64,000 bases of DNA, from the NCBI RefSeq assembly GCF_000687475.1, contig NC_057322.1:1488001-1552000 (forward strand), given 5' to 3'. Origin of the DNA: Ustilaginoidea virens (lineage: Eukaryota; Ascomycota; Sordariomycetes; Hypocreales; Clavicipitaceae). Shown here in pieces: positions 46,541 through 57,475 of this stretch. The position numbers and the translations under genes are program-made. Position 1 is the first letter of the stretch, and every line of letters starts with the position of its first letter. Below the pieces are notes generated by a model. That model was given only the letters and a program-made list of their open reading frames with translations. It was not told the origin of the DNA and did no database searches.

Positions 46541-49064
46541 TTGTTGGGGAACATGTCCCCCATGCCTTGAACTGTCTCGAAATCGAGAGTCGCATGTGAC
46601 CAGCTGCAGCCTCGCCTTATGCTCACGCGGACTCCAACGAGACTCGTTTCTTTCGCCCAGCAAGAGTGAAGCAAGATGGGTACAGCCTCCCAGCGCTCGT
46701 GCCTGGGCAACGCTCACCCAGGTAGGTGGCTAGCTGGCAGGAGCCTCTGCCGGCCACCCACTATCAGATAAATTGATGCTTTCCCAGGTCGCCTTCTTTT
46801 GGATCTGCACCATGGAGTCGTCGTTGGCCCCCTTTGCCGCCATCATGGTGACGTCATGTCTCCGTGGGAAGCAAATCCGTGTCGCCTGCTCTGGGGGTCC
46901 TTGGTCAACAACCGCCGTCTGTTCCGGAAATGAACGAGCATGCACCTCTCGCCAGCTGACCTGTGAGCAGCGTCATGTTCGGATCTTTGCCAAGGCTTCA
47001 TCACCCTTCATTGGCGTCAGTTGTTCTACATTCATCATCGCTCGAGGGAGGACGCTGGGCTCTCTGTATAATTCTTCCCCAGAACAGCATGAGTGGTGAC
47101 AGCTGGACTCTCTTCAATGTGCAACCCGCGGTCAGGCTTGATCTGTTTGCAGTGGTTTCGACGAGCGCCATTTCATACGCCCGGGTCAACACGCAAAGGG
47201 AAGATGACAGTCATTATATGCTTTGCTTCATCCATGCCCAATCTCATCCAACCCAACTGGTTGACAAGCCTTAGCAACATGCGTCGCGCTTTTATGACGC
47301 GGCTACGAGCTCAAGCATATATGCGGTTCCTTGTACGACGTCTCCTGCAGCCGTTGTGCCATTTGCATCCCGAGTCGATAGCCATTCGAACACGGGCAAA
47401 GCTGATCAAGCTGTAAGGGGCAAGTCTGTGGAAACGCAGGGACCGGTGTTGTTTGGTAGGCACTCTTTCCCACAGCAAGACGCAGCACTGCACGGCAGAG
47501 ATGAGAAAGGCACAGTCCGAATTCCATTCTGTCCCATCACCCAACTATAAGCTGTTCTAGCGAGCAAATCGCCAAGGTGATTACTACGCTGGAAAGAATG
47601 AGGTGTTTCCTGGGCGTCGTCTTTCGCCGCTACCCGTGTCGAATTAGCACCTGCACCTGCACCTGCACCGTTGTGACGTTCGCTGCGGCGCCGGATTTCC
47701 AAGAACCGGGGTGCCAGGTGCGATTATCGAGTGCTTGCTCCGTAGCTTGGTGTTCGTATCGCAGCAAAATGCGCGTGGGTTTGCCGAGCGCAGCATACGG
47801 ATAACGGTTGCGGTAGATTAACAACGACGGCACTTGCACGCTTGCACGGCCGCCAGACCCTCTGCCAGTGCCGAGTGTGTGGCGAAATGGATTCACCGAA
47901 CCAAGCTCAGATACTGTAACTCAGGTACTGTATTCTGCTTTGTACTCAATCAGAATGGGAGATGTCAGTGAAAAGGGAACACAACCACCCCCCCCCCCCC
48001 CCTCTCTCCACCACTGTTCCTGATAACATGGCCATGCACGTATATCTGCCCCTGGTGCGTGCCAGTAACGTCTTTTCGTTGGAACGTTCTGCAAGACCAG
48101 CCGCCCATGGCTCTGGATGCAAAGGGCAATCGTTGGAAGCCAGCCTACTCCCATAGCACCATCGCGGGCGGTTGGAAACGTCCTGGCACTGCAGCGTTTT
48201 CAGCTAGCTAATTGCAACCAACGGGTAGATAAAGGACCATGGACGCTTGAATCGGCATGTTCGGGGCCATGGTTTGAGCTTGACCCGAACTTGACCTGAA
48301 CTTGACGAGCAGGCAGCAGATCTTGCACCCCTGTACTCCGTAACTTGTTGGCATGGAGCATGAATGGACAAGGCATTGTCTGTAGTCGGGATGCCGGTAC
48401 GGCGCAGAGAGTGCCAAGCACCTTTTCCGCCCGGGCAAGCAAAGGGAAGCTGGCGACAATTCATTTGCCTCGTCGTTTTACTTTCGAACGCCAGCATGTC
48501 CCGTGCACAAGCAGAGGTCGAGGCCACGGGCGGCAATTCTGCGCCACAAGCGTCGGGGACCTCGATTGGCCTCGAAGGGCGGGCAGCAGCCAGCCAGCAG
48601 TCATGGACTTGAGCCCAAAAACACGAAAGAGGGCAAAAGGGACGAAGCAAAGGAGAAGATAAACCCCCGGAAGAGAGGGAACGATTGGATCCAGTTCCCC
48701 ATCTGGATTCAATGCATGCACTTTCTTTCATTTGGCGATTCCTTCAACCACAGCCTGGCTTCAATCATTCCTTGGCAGCCTCAGGCCGCAAGAGTATGTC
48801 TGGCAGTACCAGACACAGCCACACTGGCAACAAGCCCCAAGGCCAAACCCAGTCGCGACGCCGCCCTTGGATTCAAGAAGCCAGTTTGTGACATCTCGCT
48901 AGCTCGAAACCCCCACGGCCCGCAGGTTCCAAAGCTACCCAGACCTCACCAAGCATCGGCACGGGCCTCGACAATTTCATGAAGACGACCACGGCCATCA
49001 CCAGCGCTTAGGGACGTCCCTCTTCTCCTCCGCTCCGCGACCGCTCCACGACCGCTCCACGGCC

Positions 49065-50282
49065 ATGCCCCCAAGAATAAACCTGCCGCCCTTCACCCGG
49101 GCGCTCCTCGTGGCCCTCTTGTTCCAGTCCGTCCTCAGCGCCGCCATTCGATATCGCCAGTGGACGGAGAATGCCCGCATCCTGATCCCGTACCTGACGC
49201 TCGTTCCCCAGCTTTCGCTCGTCTACCCCTGGACGTTTCTCACGACGTCTCTGGTCGAAGGCAACATGTTCACCTTGGCCGCTTCCGGGCTGACCTTGTA
49301 CCATGGCGGACGATACCTCGAGCGAGCTTGGTCGTCCGCCGAGCTGGCCAAGTTTGTGGGCCTGGTGACGCTTGTTCCGAACGTGTTGACTTTTCTGCTC
49401 ATGGTTTTCTTTTTCGCTCTGACGCGATCCGAGAGCTGGACGTAAGTTTTTGCCTCCCCGTCGAGGGAGCCCAGTCGCGCTTTTCCTTTTCCTTTTTTTT
49501 TTTTTTTTTTTTTTTTTTTTCCAGCAAAACTAACCTGTTCCGTGTCCTCTCGGTTTTCTCTGTACCCTTGCAGTCTCACGACCATCTCGGGCGGCATATC
49601 GTACCAGGTTGCCTTCCTCGTCGCTTTCAGCCAGCTCATTCCCGCGCATACCGTCACCTTGTTCCGCGGCGTTCTCTCGCTCAAGGTTCCTCGCTTCCCC
49701 CTGTTGTACATTGGCGTCGTGTTCGTCTTGTCCATGACGCCTCTTTTGTCCAGCTCGGCCGTCTGGCAAGCTACGCTTGGCTTCCTCGTCAGCTGGACGT
49801 ACCTGCGATTCTACAAGACGGTGTTCCCGGACCTGGACAGCTCGCAGCATGCGTCTCTCCGCGGCGACTCCAGCGAAACGTTTGCCTTTGCCGAGTTCTT
49901 CCCCGGGCCCGTCAAGCCCTTGGTGGCCGCCGTTTCCGATCAGATATTCAACCTCCTCGTCGCGGTGCGGCTCTGCACCCCCTTCTCCCAGGCAGACATG
50001 GCTGCTGCGCGAGGCGAGCGCGCCATGCAGAGGGGAACGCCGGGAACCGCCCGCGCCGAAGCCGAGCGCAGGAGAGCCATTGCCCTCAAGGCCCTGGACC
50101 AGAGGCTCAACGCTGCCTCGGCCGGTTCGGCTGGTCGAGCACCTCCCGCGCAGCCCACCGGGCCGACGGTACAGACACAACCCCACCCCAGCACTCACAC
50201 CGCCATGGCCTCCAAGCCCGGCGATGTACTGGGCGAGACCAAGTTTGAGCCAGATGACGACCACGACGACGACAAGAATTGA
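49065..50282 (+). CDS. TMEM115/DUF1751 family Golgi membrane protein
   Basis: Two exons, 49065..49441 and 49574..50282; 361 residues. It is a rhomboid-like integral membrane protein; relatives are Golgi proteins tied to retrograde transport. Hydrophobic segments are at about residues 10-30 (FTRALLVALLFQSVLS), 45-60, 70-80 and 100-125 (FVGLVTLVPNVLTFLLMVFF), with more in exon 2 (ISYQVAFLVAFSQLI, FPLLYIGVVFVLSM, WQATLGFLVSWTYLRFY). The PWTFLTTSLVEGN motif and the SWTYLRFYK signature are typical of the family. The cytosolic tail is Ala/Arg-rich with an acidic end (DDDHDDDKN). I see no rhomboid catalytic GxSG, so it is probably a pseudoprotease-type member. The intron contains a T run of 28 (49493-49520). 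Confidence 0.9.
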
Positions 50283-50747
50283 AAAACACCTGGAGCGTGC
50301 TTTTGAGCTGTAGGATAATGTACGACGCTACATCGTGTATGGTGGGGGTTGCCATTTCTTTTTTCTTTTTTTTCTTTTTTTCTCCCCTTCTTCCTCGCGT
50401 CTGGTGCTGGAATTAGGGGGGAAAAGAATGTCCTCGAAGGGGAAAAGGGGGGAGCCCGTTTCGTAGGGGACGGAGTTGGGAGGGGAGGGAGGCTTGATCC
50501 GGGATGACGACATCACCCCAGGCCCTTGATCTTGGTCTGGGTTGGCAGTGGGGGCGGTTCCTCATTTTTCCTTTTTTTTTTCTCCTTTTCCCCCACAATT
50601 CGAACGGGCGAATCATGCATAGCCAACACGTAAGCGACTTGCTTTGATCCTAACCGCTGTGTTCTCGGCGCCTCTGTGCCGAGTCATGCCGTTGTTGAGA
50701 CACGCTGCCCTTTGACGTGAACATTGCACTGCGGCGGTGTCTATCGA

Positions 50748-50790
50748 CCCCGACCCCGACCTCGACCTCGACCTCGACCTCGACTTCGGA
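50748..50790. repeat. hexamer repeat (CTCGAC/CCCGAC)n
   Basis: About seven 6-bp units. Confidence 0.85.
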
Positions 50791-51847
50791 CTGCGCACCT
50801 GCAGCCGTGGACGTTGCATGCAACCAGCAGACATGACGTGACGCACGGCAGGCGGAGGCTGACTTTATACTCTGAAGTCATTATTCTCCGACACTGCCGG
50901 GTAGAGTTGAGGCAACCGAGGGGTAAGCAACTTGTCATGATTGTGCAATTCAGAGCTGCGGCAAAATAAGACTAAAATGAAAAAAATGAAAATGAAAATA
51001 AAAAGAAAGGAATGTGTAAACGAGTGCCACGTGCATTGCAGGGCGCGGACGGAGCAAAAGGTCAAGCAAGTGACGTCTGGGCAACCCGTCTCTTCAGCAG
51101 TTGCGGAGACTTGGCGGGCTTGCTGATCAAACCCCCGATGCTCCGCAGCCCGCCGCCCGCCGCCCGCCGCCCGCAGATCCGAGGTGCCTACCTATGTATG
51201 TACCTACCTACCAGGTGTCAGCACTCCGTCCTCCGTCAATCCTCGCTGGGCAAAACTGGGCCGGTCGCAGCGACTCACCGAGACACCTGCACCTGACGGC
51301 GAAAGACGCCGCGTCGAGGGCAAACCCGGGGCCGACGAGCAGCGCAGCTCGCAGCCGGCGGGGCTACTCGTTAGGCGCTCGGTACATGAGCCTTGCGCGA
51401 GAGTTTTGGGAAGGATTAGCTCAGGTGGTTTGGATGCCGCATTTCGGGCCAGACCGGGTCGGGGGCGCTATCAGCAGCGAGAAAACGACGACTCCCAGGC
51501 AAGGTACATACATACATGCGCCTTGCGCGAAGGGGGAGCACTTCCAGCATCCTAGGCACCCTTACAAGCTACCTGGTGGCAACATGAAATGTGCCGAGCC
51601 AGCTCAGGCACCCCTTCTCAACAGGCTAATCTTCCTATTGGGCCCATGCCCCTGCAGGCGACAATGCTGGGAGAACTAGCAAACTCCTCCCACGCCCAAA
51701 CATCATGCACAAGTGCCCGTTCCCGTTCCCAAAACGCACCAGACCTATGTACGAAGAGTGCAGGGCGATTGGACTCCCAAGAACCCGTCACGATTGAGAT
51801 GGTCCCCGTGCTACGCTGTCGGACAGTGCCCTCTCTGTTGTGTTTGA

Positions 51848-51894
51848 AAAATAAATAAATAAAATAATTAAATAATTAAATAATTAAATAAAAA
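51848..51894. repeat. AT-rich patch (AAATAATT units)
   Basis: Forty-seven bases of almost pure A/T made from AAAT and AATTAAATA units in an otherwise GC-rich region. Confidence 0.85.
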
Positions 51895-52959
51895 AGCGCC
51901 AGCTTGGTGGCTGCCAAGGGCCCTTACGAAGTGAAAGCCCCAACCCTGAATCCAATCTCGTTTGGTGACTGGATGGGGAAAACCTGCCGAACGCTGACGT
52001 GACGCCACACGTCGCCTTTCTCCAAGAAGCCCCACCGGACCCACCTGCCACCCCCTCCCTCCTCCGACGATCGATGGGAGGGCAAAGCTTCGAACAAAAC
52101 TTCGTTTTCGCCCCATCGAGGCAGTCTCCAGACATCTTTCCTTTCTTTTTTTTTTTTTTGTTTTTTTCTTCTTTCCCTTCTTTCTTTCACTTCCATTCCA
52201 TCCAATCGATCAAAAGGGGCCTAAATTGAAGTTTTTCTTTCTTTTTTTTTTCTTTTTTTTTTTTTTTTAAAGCAGGCCATGCTATTCCATCGCAAAGTAG
52301 AATTCAGGTGAAAAAGGAACAAAAAAGCTAAAGAAAATAAAAAAGAGGCCAGGGCTAAAGATGCCCGATGATGGGGCTTGGTGGGGATGGCTTCTCCATG
52401 CCGGGTTCTATCCGCATGCGTATGTATGTATGTATGTACCCAAGTACAGTACCTAACCTGGGTGGGAGATGGCTCTCTGCAAAGAATACGGGGCGGCGCC
52501 CCACCCACATCAAGCTTGGATGGGCCGCGGTACAAAGGCATTTTTACCTCGAGTCCAAGCGAAGGCGCTTTTACCTAAGTGGGTTCATGAGGTGCGTTTT
52601 GCTTGTTTGGTGCTCTCCGCCAAGCTCAAGGAACCCGAGGGAAAAGAAAACAAAAAAACAAAAACCGCCCAAGTGCCTGCCATGGTGGCTGATCAGCGTT
52701 TGGGTTTGGCTCCGGGGGCCCTTGTGCCGACTGGACATTTCTAGTCACCAGGTTCTTCCTCCGTCAACCCCAGCACAAGCCGTTAATAAGCTCAAAAGCT
52801 GAGGCACCCAACGTACTACGTACCACACATTGAGTCTGGTACTTGCAGGAGCCTTCATGTTACTAGCGGTCAGCCTGGGCAAAACAGCCTGGCCCCTTGA
52901 CGGTGACTAATGCTCCAACGACAAGGCGGTAATCCGAAGTCGCATGTACGTGCTCTGTA

Positions 52960-53004
52960 CTTGCATGCTCATGCTCATGCTCATGCTCATGCTCATGCTC
53001 ATCC
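52960..53004. repeat. hexamer repeat (CATGCT)n
   Basis: Seven units, reading Met-Ser on the minus strand; it explains a spurious minus-strand frame. Confidence 0.9.
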
Positions 53005-53832
53005 TCTGCCGAGGCCGCAGGCTGCAGGGTTGAGGATATTTTGGTTGCAGGCGGATCCCCTCTGGTCGTCGCTCACCAGGCGCTTCCCACACCAGCAGAC
53101 CGCACCGCCCAACCTTTTTCCCCCGGGCCTGCTTCACGCGCAGATTCCTCGGGAGGCCCCTTTCTTTCCTCGCCGCCTTTGCCCGTCTCTCTCGTGGCTG
53201 CGATAAACTCGGAGCGACCGCAGAGCGTTTTGCGTGCTGTGGCACCCCCCCTTGGGGACAAGCTGGACAATGACAATCAAAAAGGCCAGCGTGCCACCGA
53301 GACGGGGCAGCTTGCCCGCGTCTGGCGGCCTGCATGGACATGCCAAGACCCGCACGCCGCTTTTGCTGCTGCGCGTGTGAACCCTTTGCACGTCTGGCTG
53401 TAGGGACCCGGCCTTTGGCATCACGTCGAATCCTTTTACCGACTCTCGGGCGGTGGTTTTCTCTGGACTCTGCTGTCCATTCCATCCATGAGTTGACGTC
53501 TGGTGCCTTTTTGGTGCGGGTGCCGCTGGCTGTGCTGCACAAGTACCAGACACATGTCAATGGGGGGGCGGGTGTTGGGGCAATAGGCAATTGGCAATAG
53601 GCCCCGGCTGGGTATCGTCAAGCAGCCCAGGGACCGCGCGGCGCAGGCGGCGCGAGCAGACGGCAGAGCAGGGGCGCTCCATCCAACGCGGCCCATGAGA
53701 TCAGTGCACCCAGTCCGGAGTAGGCTTTTTCGCCTCCAACCCTGCACAATGACTGCATCATGAGAACATGTGTTCCAGTTCCATGCGGCGCTAGGGGCCT
53801 TCCTCTCTGGGGTACAGAGGGCGCTAATCGGG

Positions 53833-53899
53833 CTCCAGGCTCCAGGCTCCAGGCCCCAGGCCCCAGGCCCCAGGCCCCAGGCCCCAGGCCCCAGGCCCC
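53833..53899. repeat. heptamer minisatellite (GGCTCCA/GGCCCCA)
   Basis: About nine units; the first three are GGCTCCA and the rest GGCCCCA. Similar in unit length and base make-up to the repeat at 2757-2887. Confidence 0.9.
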
Positions 53900-55352
53900 A
53901 TTGCGTCTGGGGGACTGGCCGCGGGAACGATTGATTCAATCTTCCTGGGCACCCGCCGCCAGTGGCAGCCGCCGACCAAGCCTGCGGTCAATGAATGGCT
54001 GGGGCCAAAAAAGGCTGGAGATCAGCCCGGCCGTGTTCCTGTTCCAAGGGGCCGACAAACATGACGAGCCTCGTCGTTCCGCTGGTCCGTTATTGGGAAA
54101 CCCGGCCGCTTTTTTTTTTTTTTTCTTAAAGTTTTTTTTTATTTTCTTTATCTAACTGGTTTCCTTTTTCCTTTTTCCTTTCCCCCCCCTTTTTTTTATC
54201 AGAGGGGGTAAAGGCATGGCACGGCTGCCTCGCATTGGCAGCTTTTCACTGGGCAGCCAGGTAAAGGCAGCTAGCTGCGAGGTCGAAAGGGCCACCGCGG
54301 CGCAATCTGGTGTTCTCGTGTGTTTTGCTGTGTATGTGCCCATTACTCCAAGCCCATCATCGCCCCCCCAGGTTGATCGCATTTGCGGTGGCAAAACAGG
54401 CAGCCCTGCCCTCGGCTGCAGAGCACAATTCCGCAGCTCGATTTCGCAACTCGCAGAACCCCGAGCCCCAGTGGCCGCCGACGCTCATTGACGCGGCCGC
54501 CTCGTTTTGGCGCCAGAAACGCGCACCAAAGGCACGTGTCGCTCGCTCGACTTGTGCCATCTTTTTTTGGCAAAAGCTTCGTCTTCGTCGGGCTTCCCAG
54601 CGCCACGCGAACCCCCCCCCTCTGGCATGTGTGGCTCAGCGACGTACTCTGTGTAAACAAACCTAGAAAGTCAAGTCAGGCCAAGCCGAGTCGAGTCGAG
54701 TCGAGTACTTCCGTACGCCCCAAACGTCAGCTCCCACGGTAGATGCTGCTTGTCGTGCACCGGCAGTTTCCGACCCGGGGACAGGATCCGCAGCCGCAAG
54801 CATTCGTTTGGGAGCGGTCTCGACTTGGCTCCAGGGTGCGAAATCGACTCCGTGGGATGGGATGGCTGTCCGACCGGGGCAACCTTGCTGGGTTGGCGGG
54901 CCGAGCGAGTTTCAGCAGCCCATCTCTTGTCAGCCGAGCGAGAGTCGTTTAGGCACGAACATTCCTCTCAACGATTTATGTGGGTCGGCGCGCTGTGCGG
55001 TTTAGTTGCAGAGGCAACAAAGCTTCAAATTGATCGCTTTTGCCGACAAGAAGACGTCTGGTGTAGTGTACATGCTACAGGGACACTTTTCGAGAGTCAT
55101 TCGCCAATCCATTCCACTGCAAAGACCAAGTCTCTCACTCCCTCTTTCTTCTTCTTTTTCTTCGCCTTCCTCACCCTCTCTCTCTATTTTTCATTTTTTC
55201 TTTCTTTTATTTTATTTTATTCTGTTTTATTCTGTTATCATGTTGTATGAGCCAAGCATCCTTATTTATTCATCTTTATTTTTTTCCCCGTCCGCCGCTA
55301 TTTCGCTCTCATCGTGAAGTGGCTTCCTCCAACTTTGCCGGAATTCAAGGGG

Positions 55353-55376
55353 AAAAAAAAAAAAAAAAAAAAAAAA
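55353..55376. repeat. poly(A) run of 24
   Basis: Uninterrupted A tract. Confidence 0.95.
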
Positions 55377-56035
55377 GGCGTGTCACGTGCCGACACATCG
55401 AATCTTTCCATCCACAACAGATCTCCAGATTATGTTGTCTGATTGGTGCGTGTCTCGGACAAGGTCCATTGTCCCACACAAATTCACGGAAAGACTAAAT
55501 TGAGCAATCCTATGTCAAGTTTTGAAAACGCGCATCCGGCCCCCCTCCAATGACCTGACGCAATGTCCTGCAGCTTCTGCCCTGGAGCCTGGAGAGAGGC
55601 TTTAATAAGCTGGCTTGAACGCTCTGCCGTTGGCAAGGGAAGGGAGCCTCGGGCCCTACCAGTTGCACCAAGAAATCCCGGTGCGGATACTTACTCTAAC
55701 AGTCTGGTCTACTCCGTGCACATGGCACTTTTGGCCACGACAATTTGCTGCAAAATCCTGAAGCTTCGCTATTTGGAGGCCGTGACCAACGCGGGGAGGG
55801 GAGGTCGCCGGGTGCAAGACGACGTACCGAAGGAAGGAAAAGTTCGAGGACTTTGTTTCCAGCTGCCAACCAGACGTTATCACCTAGCATGGGGGAGGCC
55901 AACCCAGTCTCTCAAGATAGTTTACTAAAAGCCCCCGAGAGAGGCCCACCCACCATCCCACAAAATCTCAAGGGCGTGCGAAGGGGCCGCGGTATAAAGG
56001 AGTGTTTGTAACTTTGGAGGCGTGACTGTGGTGGG

Positions 56036-56075
56036 CGTGGGTGTGGGTGTGGGTGTGGGTGTGGGTTTGGGTGTG
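56036..56075. repeat. hexamer repeat (GGTGTG)n
   Basis: About six units; reads His-Pro on the minus strand. Confidence 0.85.
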
Positions 56076-56591
56076 GGTGCGCGTGGGTGTGAGGGGGTGT
56101 TGCCAGGTAGGCGTGAGCATTCGAAGAGGATGCAGTGATGCGCACAGCGTGCGGGTTACAGCCGCTGGTCAACTCCTCCGTACGAGACTTGTTGATGACA
56201 TGAGTCCTTGGGAGCTTGGAGCTTGTCGCCGGACTGGGTCGACCGGGTCGACCTGGAGGCTCCAGCCGCCATCTGGGACTGATTCGATGCAAGTTGGTTC
56301 CGTTCTGCCCCAGAAAATCCGGCTCCAGCAGCAACCACAGGGGTTGCGCGGACAAGGGCCTTTGGCCTTGACGCTCCACGGGCATGCAGTCGACCGGGCT
56401 CAGATGCATCCAAGAGGGAATCCTGATCCGTGGTGCGGACAATTCAATGTATGTCCAGTGGCCAACATGCATGCAGCCTTTGGCGAAACAAGCAGCGCAG
56501 AACCGCTCAAGGGAGGTGAGAGGAGGAGGGAGAGGAGGAGGGAGTCGAGGAGGGAGAGGAGGAGGGAGAGAGGAGGGGGGGCTGGCACCTG

Positions 56592-56640
56592 CGCCGGCGC
56601 CTGCACCTGCACCTGCACCTGCACCTGCACACCTGCACCT
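56592..56640. repeat. hexamer repeat (CACCTG)n
   Basis: About seven units after a GGAGGGAGA-rich stretch (56516-56572). Confidence 0.85.
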
Positions 56641-57475
56641 CATACCATGATACCAAGTCCTCCGTGGCAAGTGCCCCGTCATACGCATCATACCATAGCA
56701 GCACAGTGCGCGGTGCACTTTGCACGGTACACAGCGCACGCAGCCCGCAGCACCTAGTGCCCCTTTTTGCATGGCCCAGAGGCACGGCAGAAGGCAAAGC
56801 GGTGCAGACAAGTGGGCGCTGGGCAGCGGGCACATGGGATGGACATGGGTAGCCCCGCTCGCTTTTCGCCACGGCACGCTGGTGTGGTTGTAGTGCCAAT
56901 GCGCCCGTTCCCTCCCATTCTCATGGGTAAGGTGAGTTTGGCCGCCAGCTGTGCAGGTTCCTTTCCTCCACCAACAGCCTCTCCCCAATTGCCCATTTCC
57001 TTTTCTTCTTCCCCCAAGTTGTTGTCGTCGATACGGATACAGCCTCGCTGGACCACGACTCCCTCCGAGTGTACGCCATCTCCGGCTTCACCGTCTTGCA
57101 CAAACCTCAACCTTTTTCTGCCCTTTCTGCTTCGCTCCCACCTTGCCGGCTGGCTTGTCATCTTCCCTCTTTGGGCCTCGGGAATCTCTTCTGGGTAGCT
57201 GTTGTGATCCGAGGGAGACGTTGGCTTGCCCACAGTCCATGCGCTAGGAACATCCCCCCCCCCCCCCCCTCCTCCCCATCTCTTCCACCAAAATTGCCTC
57301 TCACGCTCTTTTCCCTCGACCATCATAAACGTGCGTCGAAAGCTCAACCAAATTTTTGGCCAAGCGCATGCTTTTCCAAAACTCATCTCTACTTGAGCCC
57401 TCATTTACTCCTTCGCACACGCGCGCCGCGTGACCATTCGACCGGCGGGTGCGGCCACCATCATCAACTGCTAGC

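Larger units (their letters stand above)
42777..49064. other. 6.3-kb gene-free stretch
   Basis: I find no gene with conserved motifs, good splice sites or coding bias here. It holds GT repeats (44027-44118), heptamer and other minisatellites (45506-45538, 45961-46003, 46512-46540), repeated TACCT words (46070-46102), three TACTCCGTA/TACGGAGTA words (43191, 43421, 48334) and C runs (43746-43752, 47990-48002). The left part is the SIF2 promoter. Base composition is mixed, not AT-rich. Confidence 0.5.
50283..57475. other. 7.2-kb gene-free stretch upstream of CYC8
   Basis: No gene is supported, although many overlapping frames exist. It holds hexamer repeats (50748-50790, 52960-53004, 56036-56075, 56592-56640), a heptamer repeat (53833-53899), an AT-rich patch (51848-51894), long T and A runs (52141-52160, 52232-52268, 54112-54126, 55353-55376) and a C run (57256-57268). 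The CT-rich last 500 bp before 57476 could be the leader of CYC8. A long, repeat-rich upstream region would suit a regulated gene, but that is only inference. Confidence 0.5.

Noticed and set aside
51413..51470. tRNA-like A box (GGATTAGCTCAGGTGGTT)
   Set aside because: There is no matching B box (GGTTCGANNC) or cloverleaf pairing downstream.
52907..53590. Minus-strand frame with a Met-Ser repeat
   Set aside because: The repeat is the CATGCT microsatellite; no homology or splice support.
56900..56945. ATGGGTAAGGTGAG, resembling the start of translation elongation factor 1-alpha
   Set aside because: The next codons and the following sequence show none of the conserved GTP-binding motifs.
55912..56988. 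Minus-strand frame of 358 codons with His-Pro repeats
   Set aside because: Built from GGTGTG and CACCTG microsatellites and unrelated spacer; no domain.
43000..57000. RIP-mutated transposon remnants or a transposase
   Set aside because: The long spacers are not AT-rich, and no transposase, reverse transcriptase, long terminal repeats or inverted repeats were seen.
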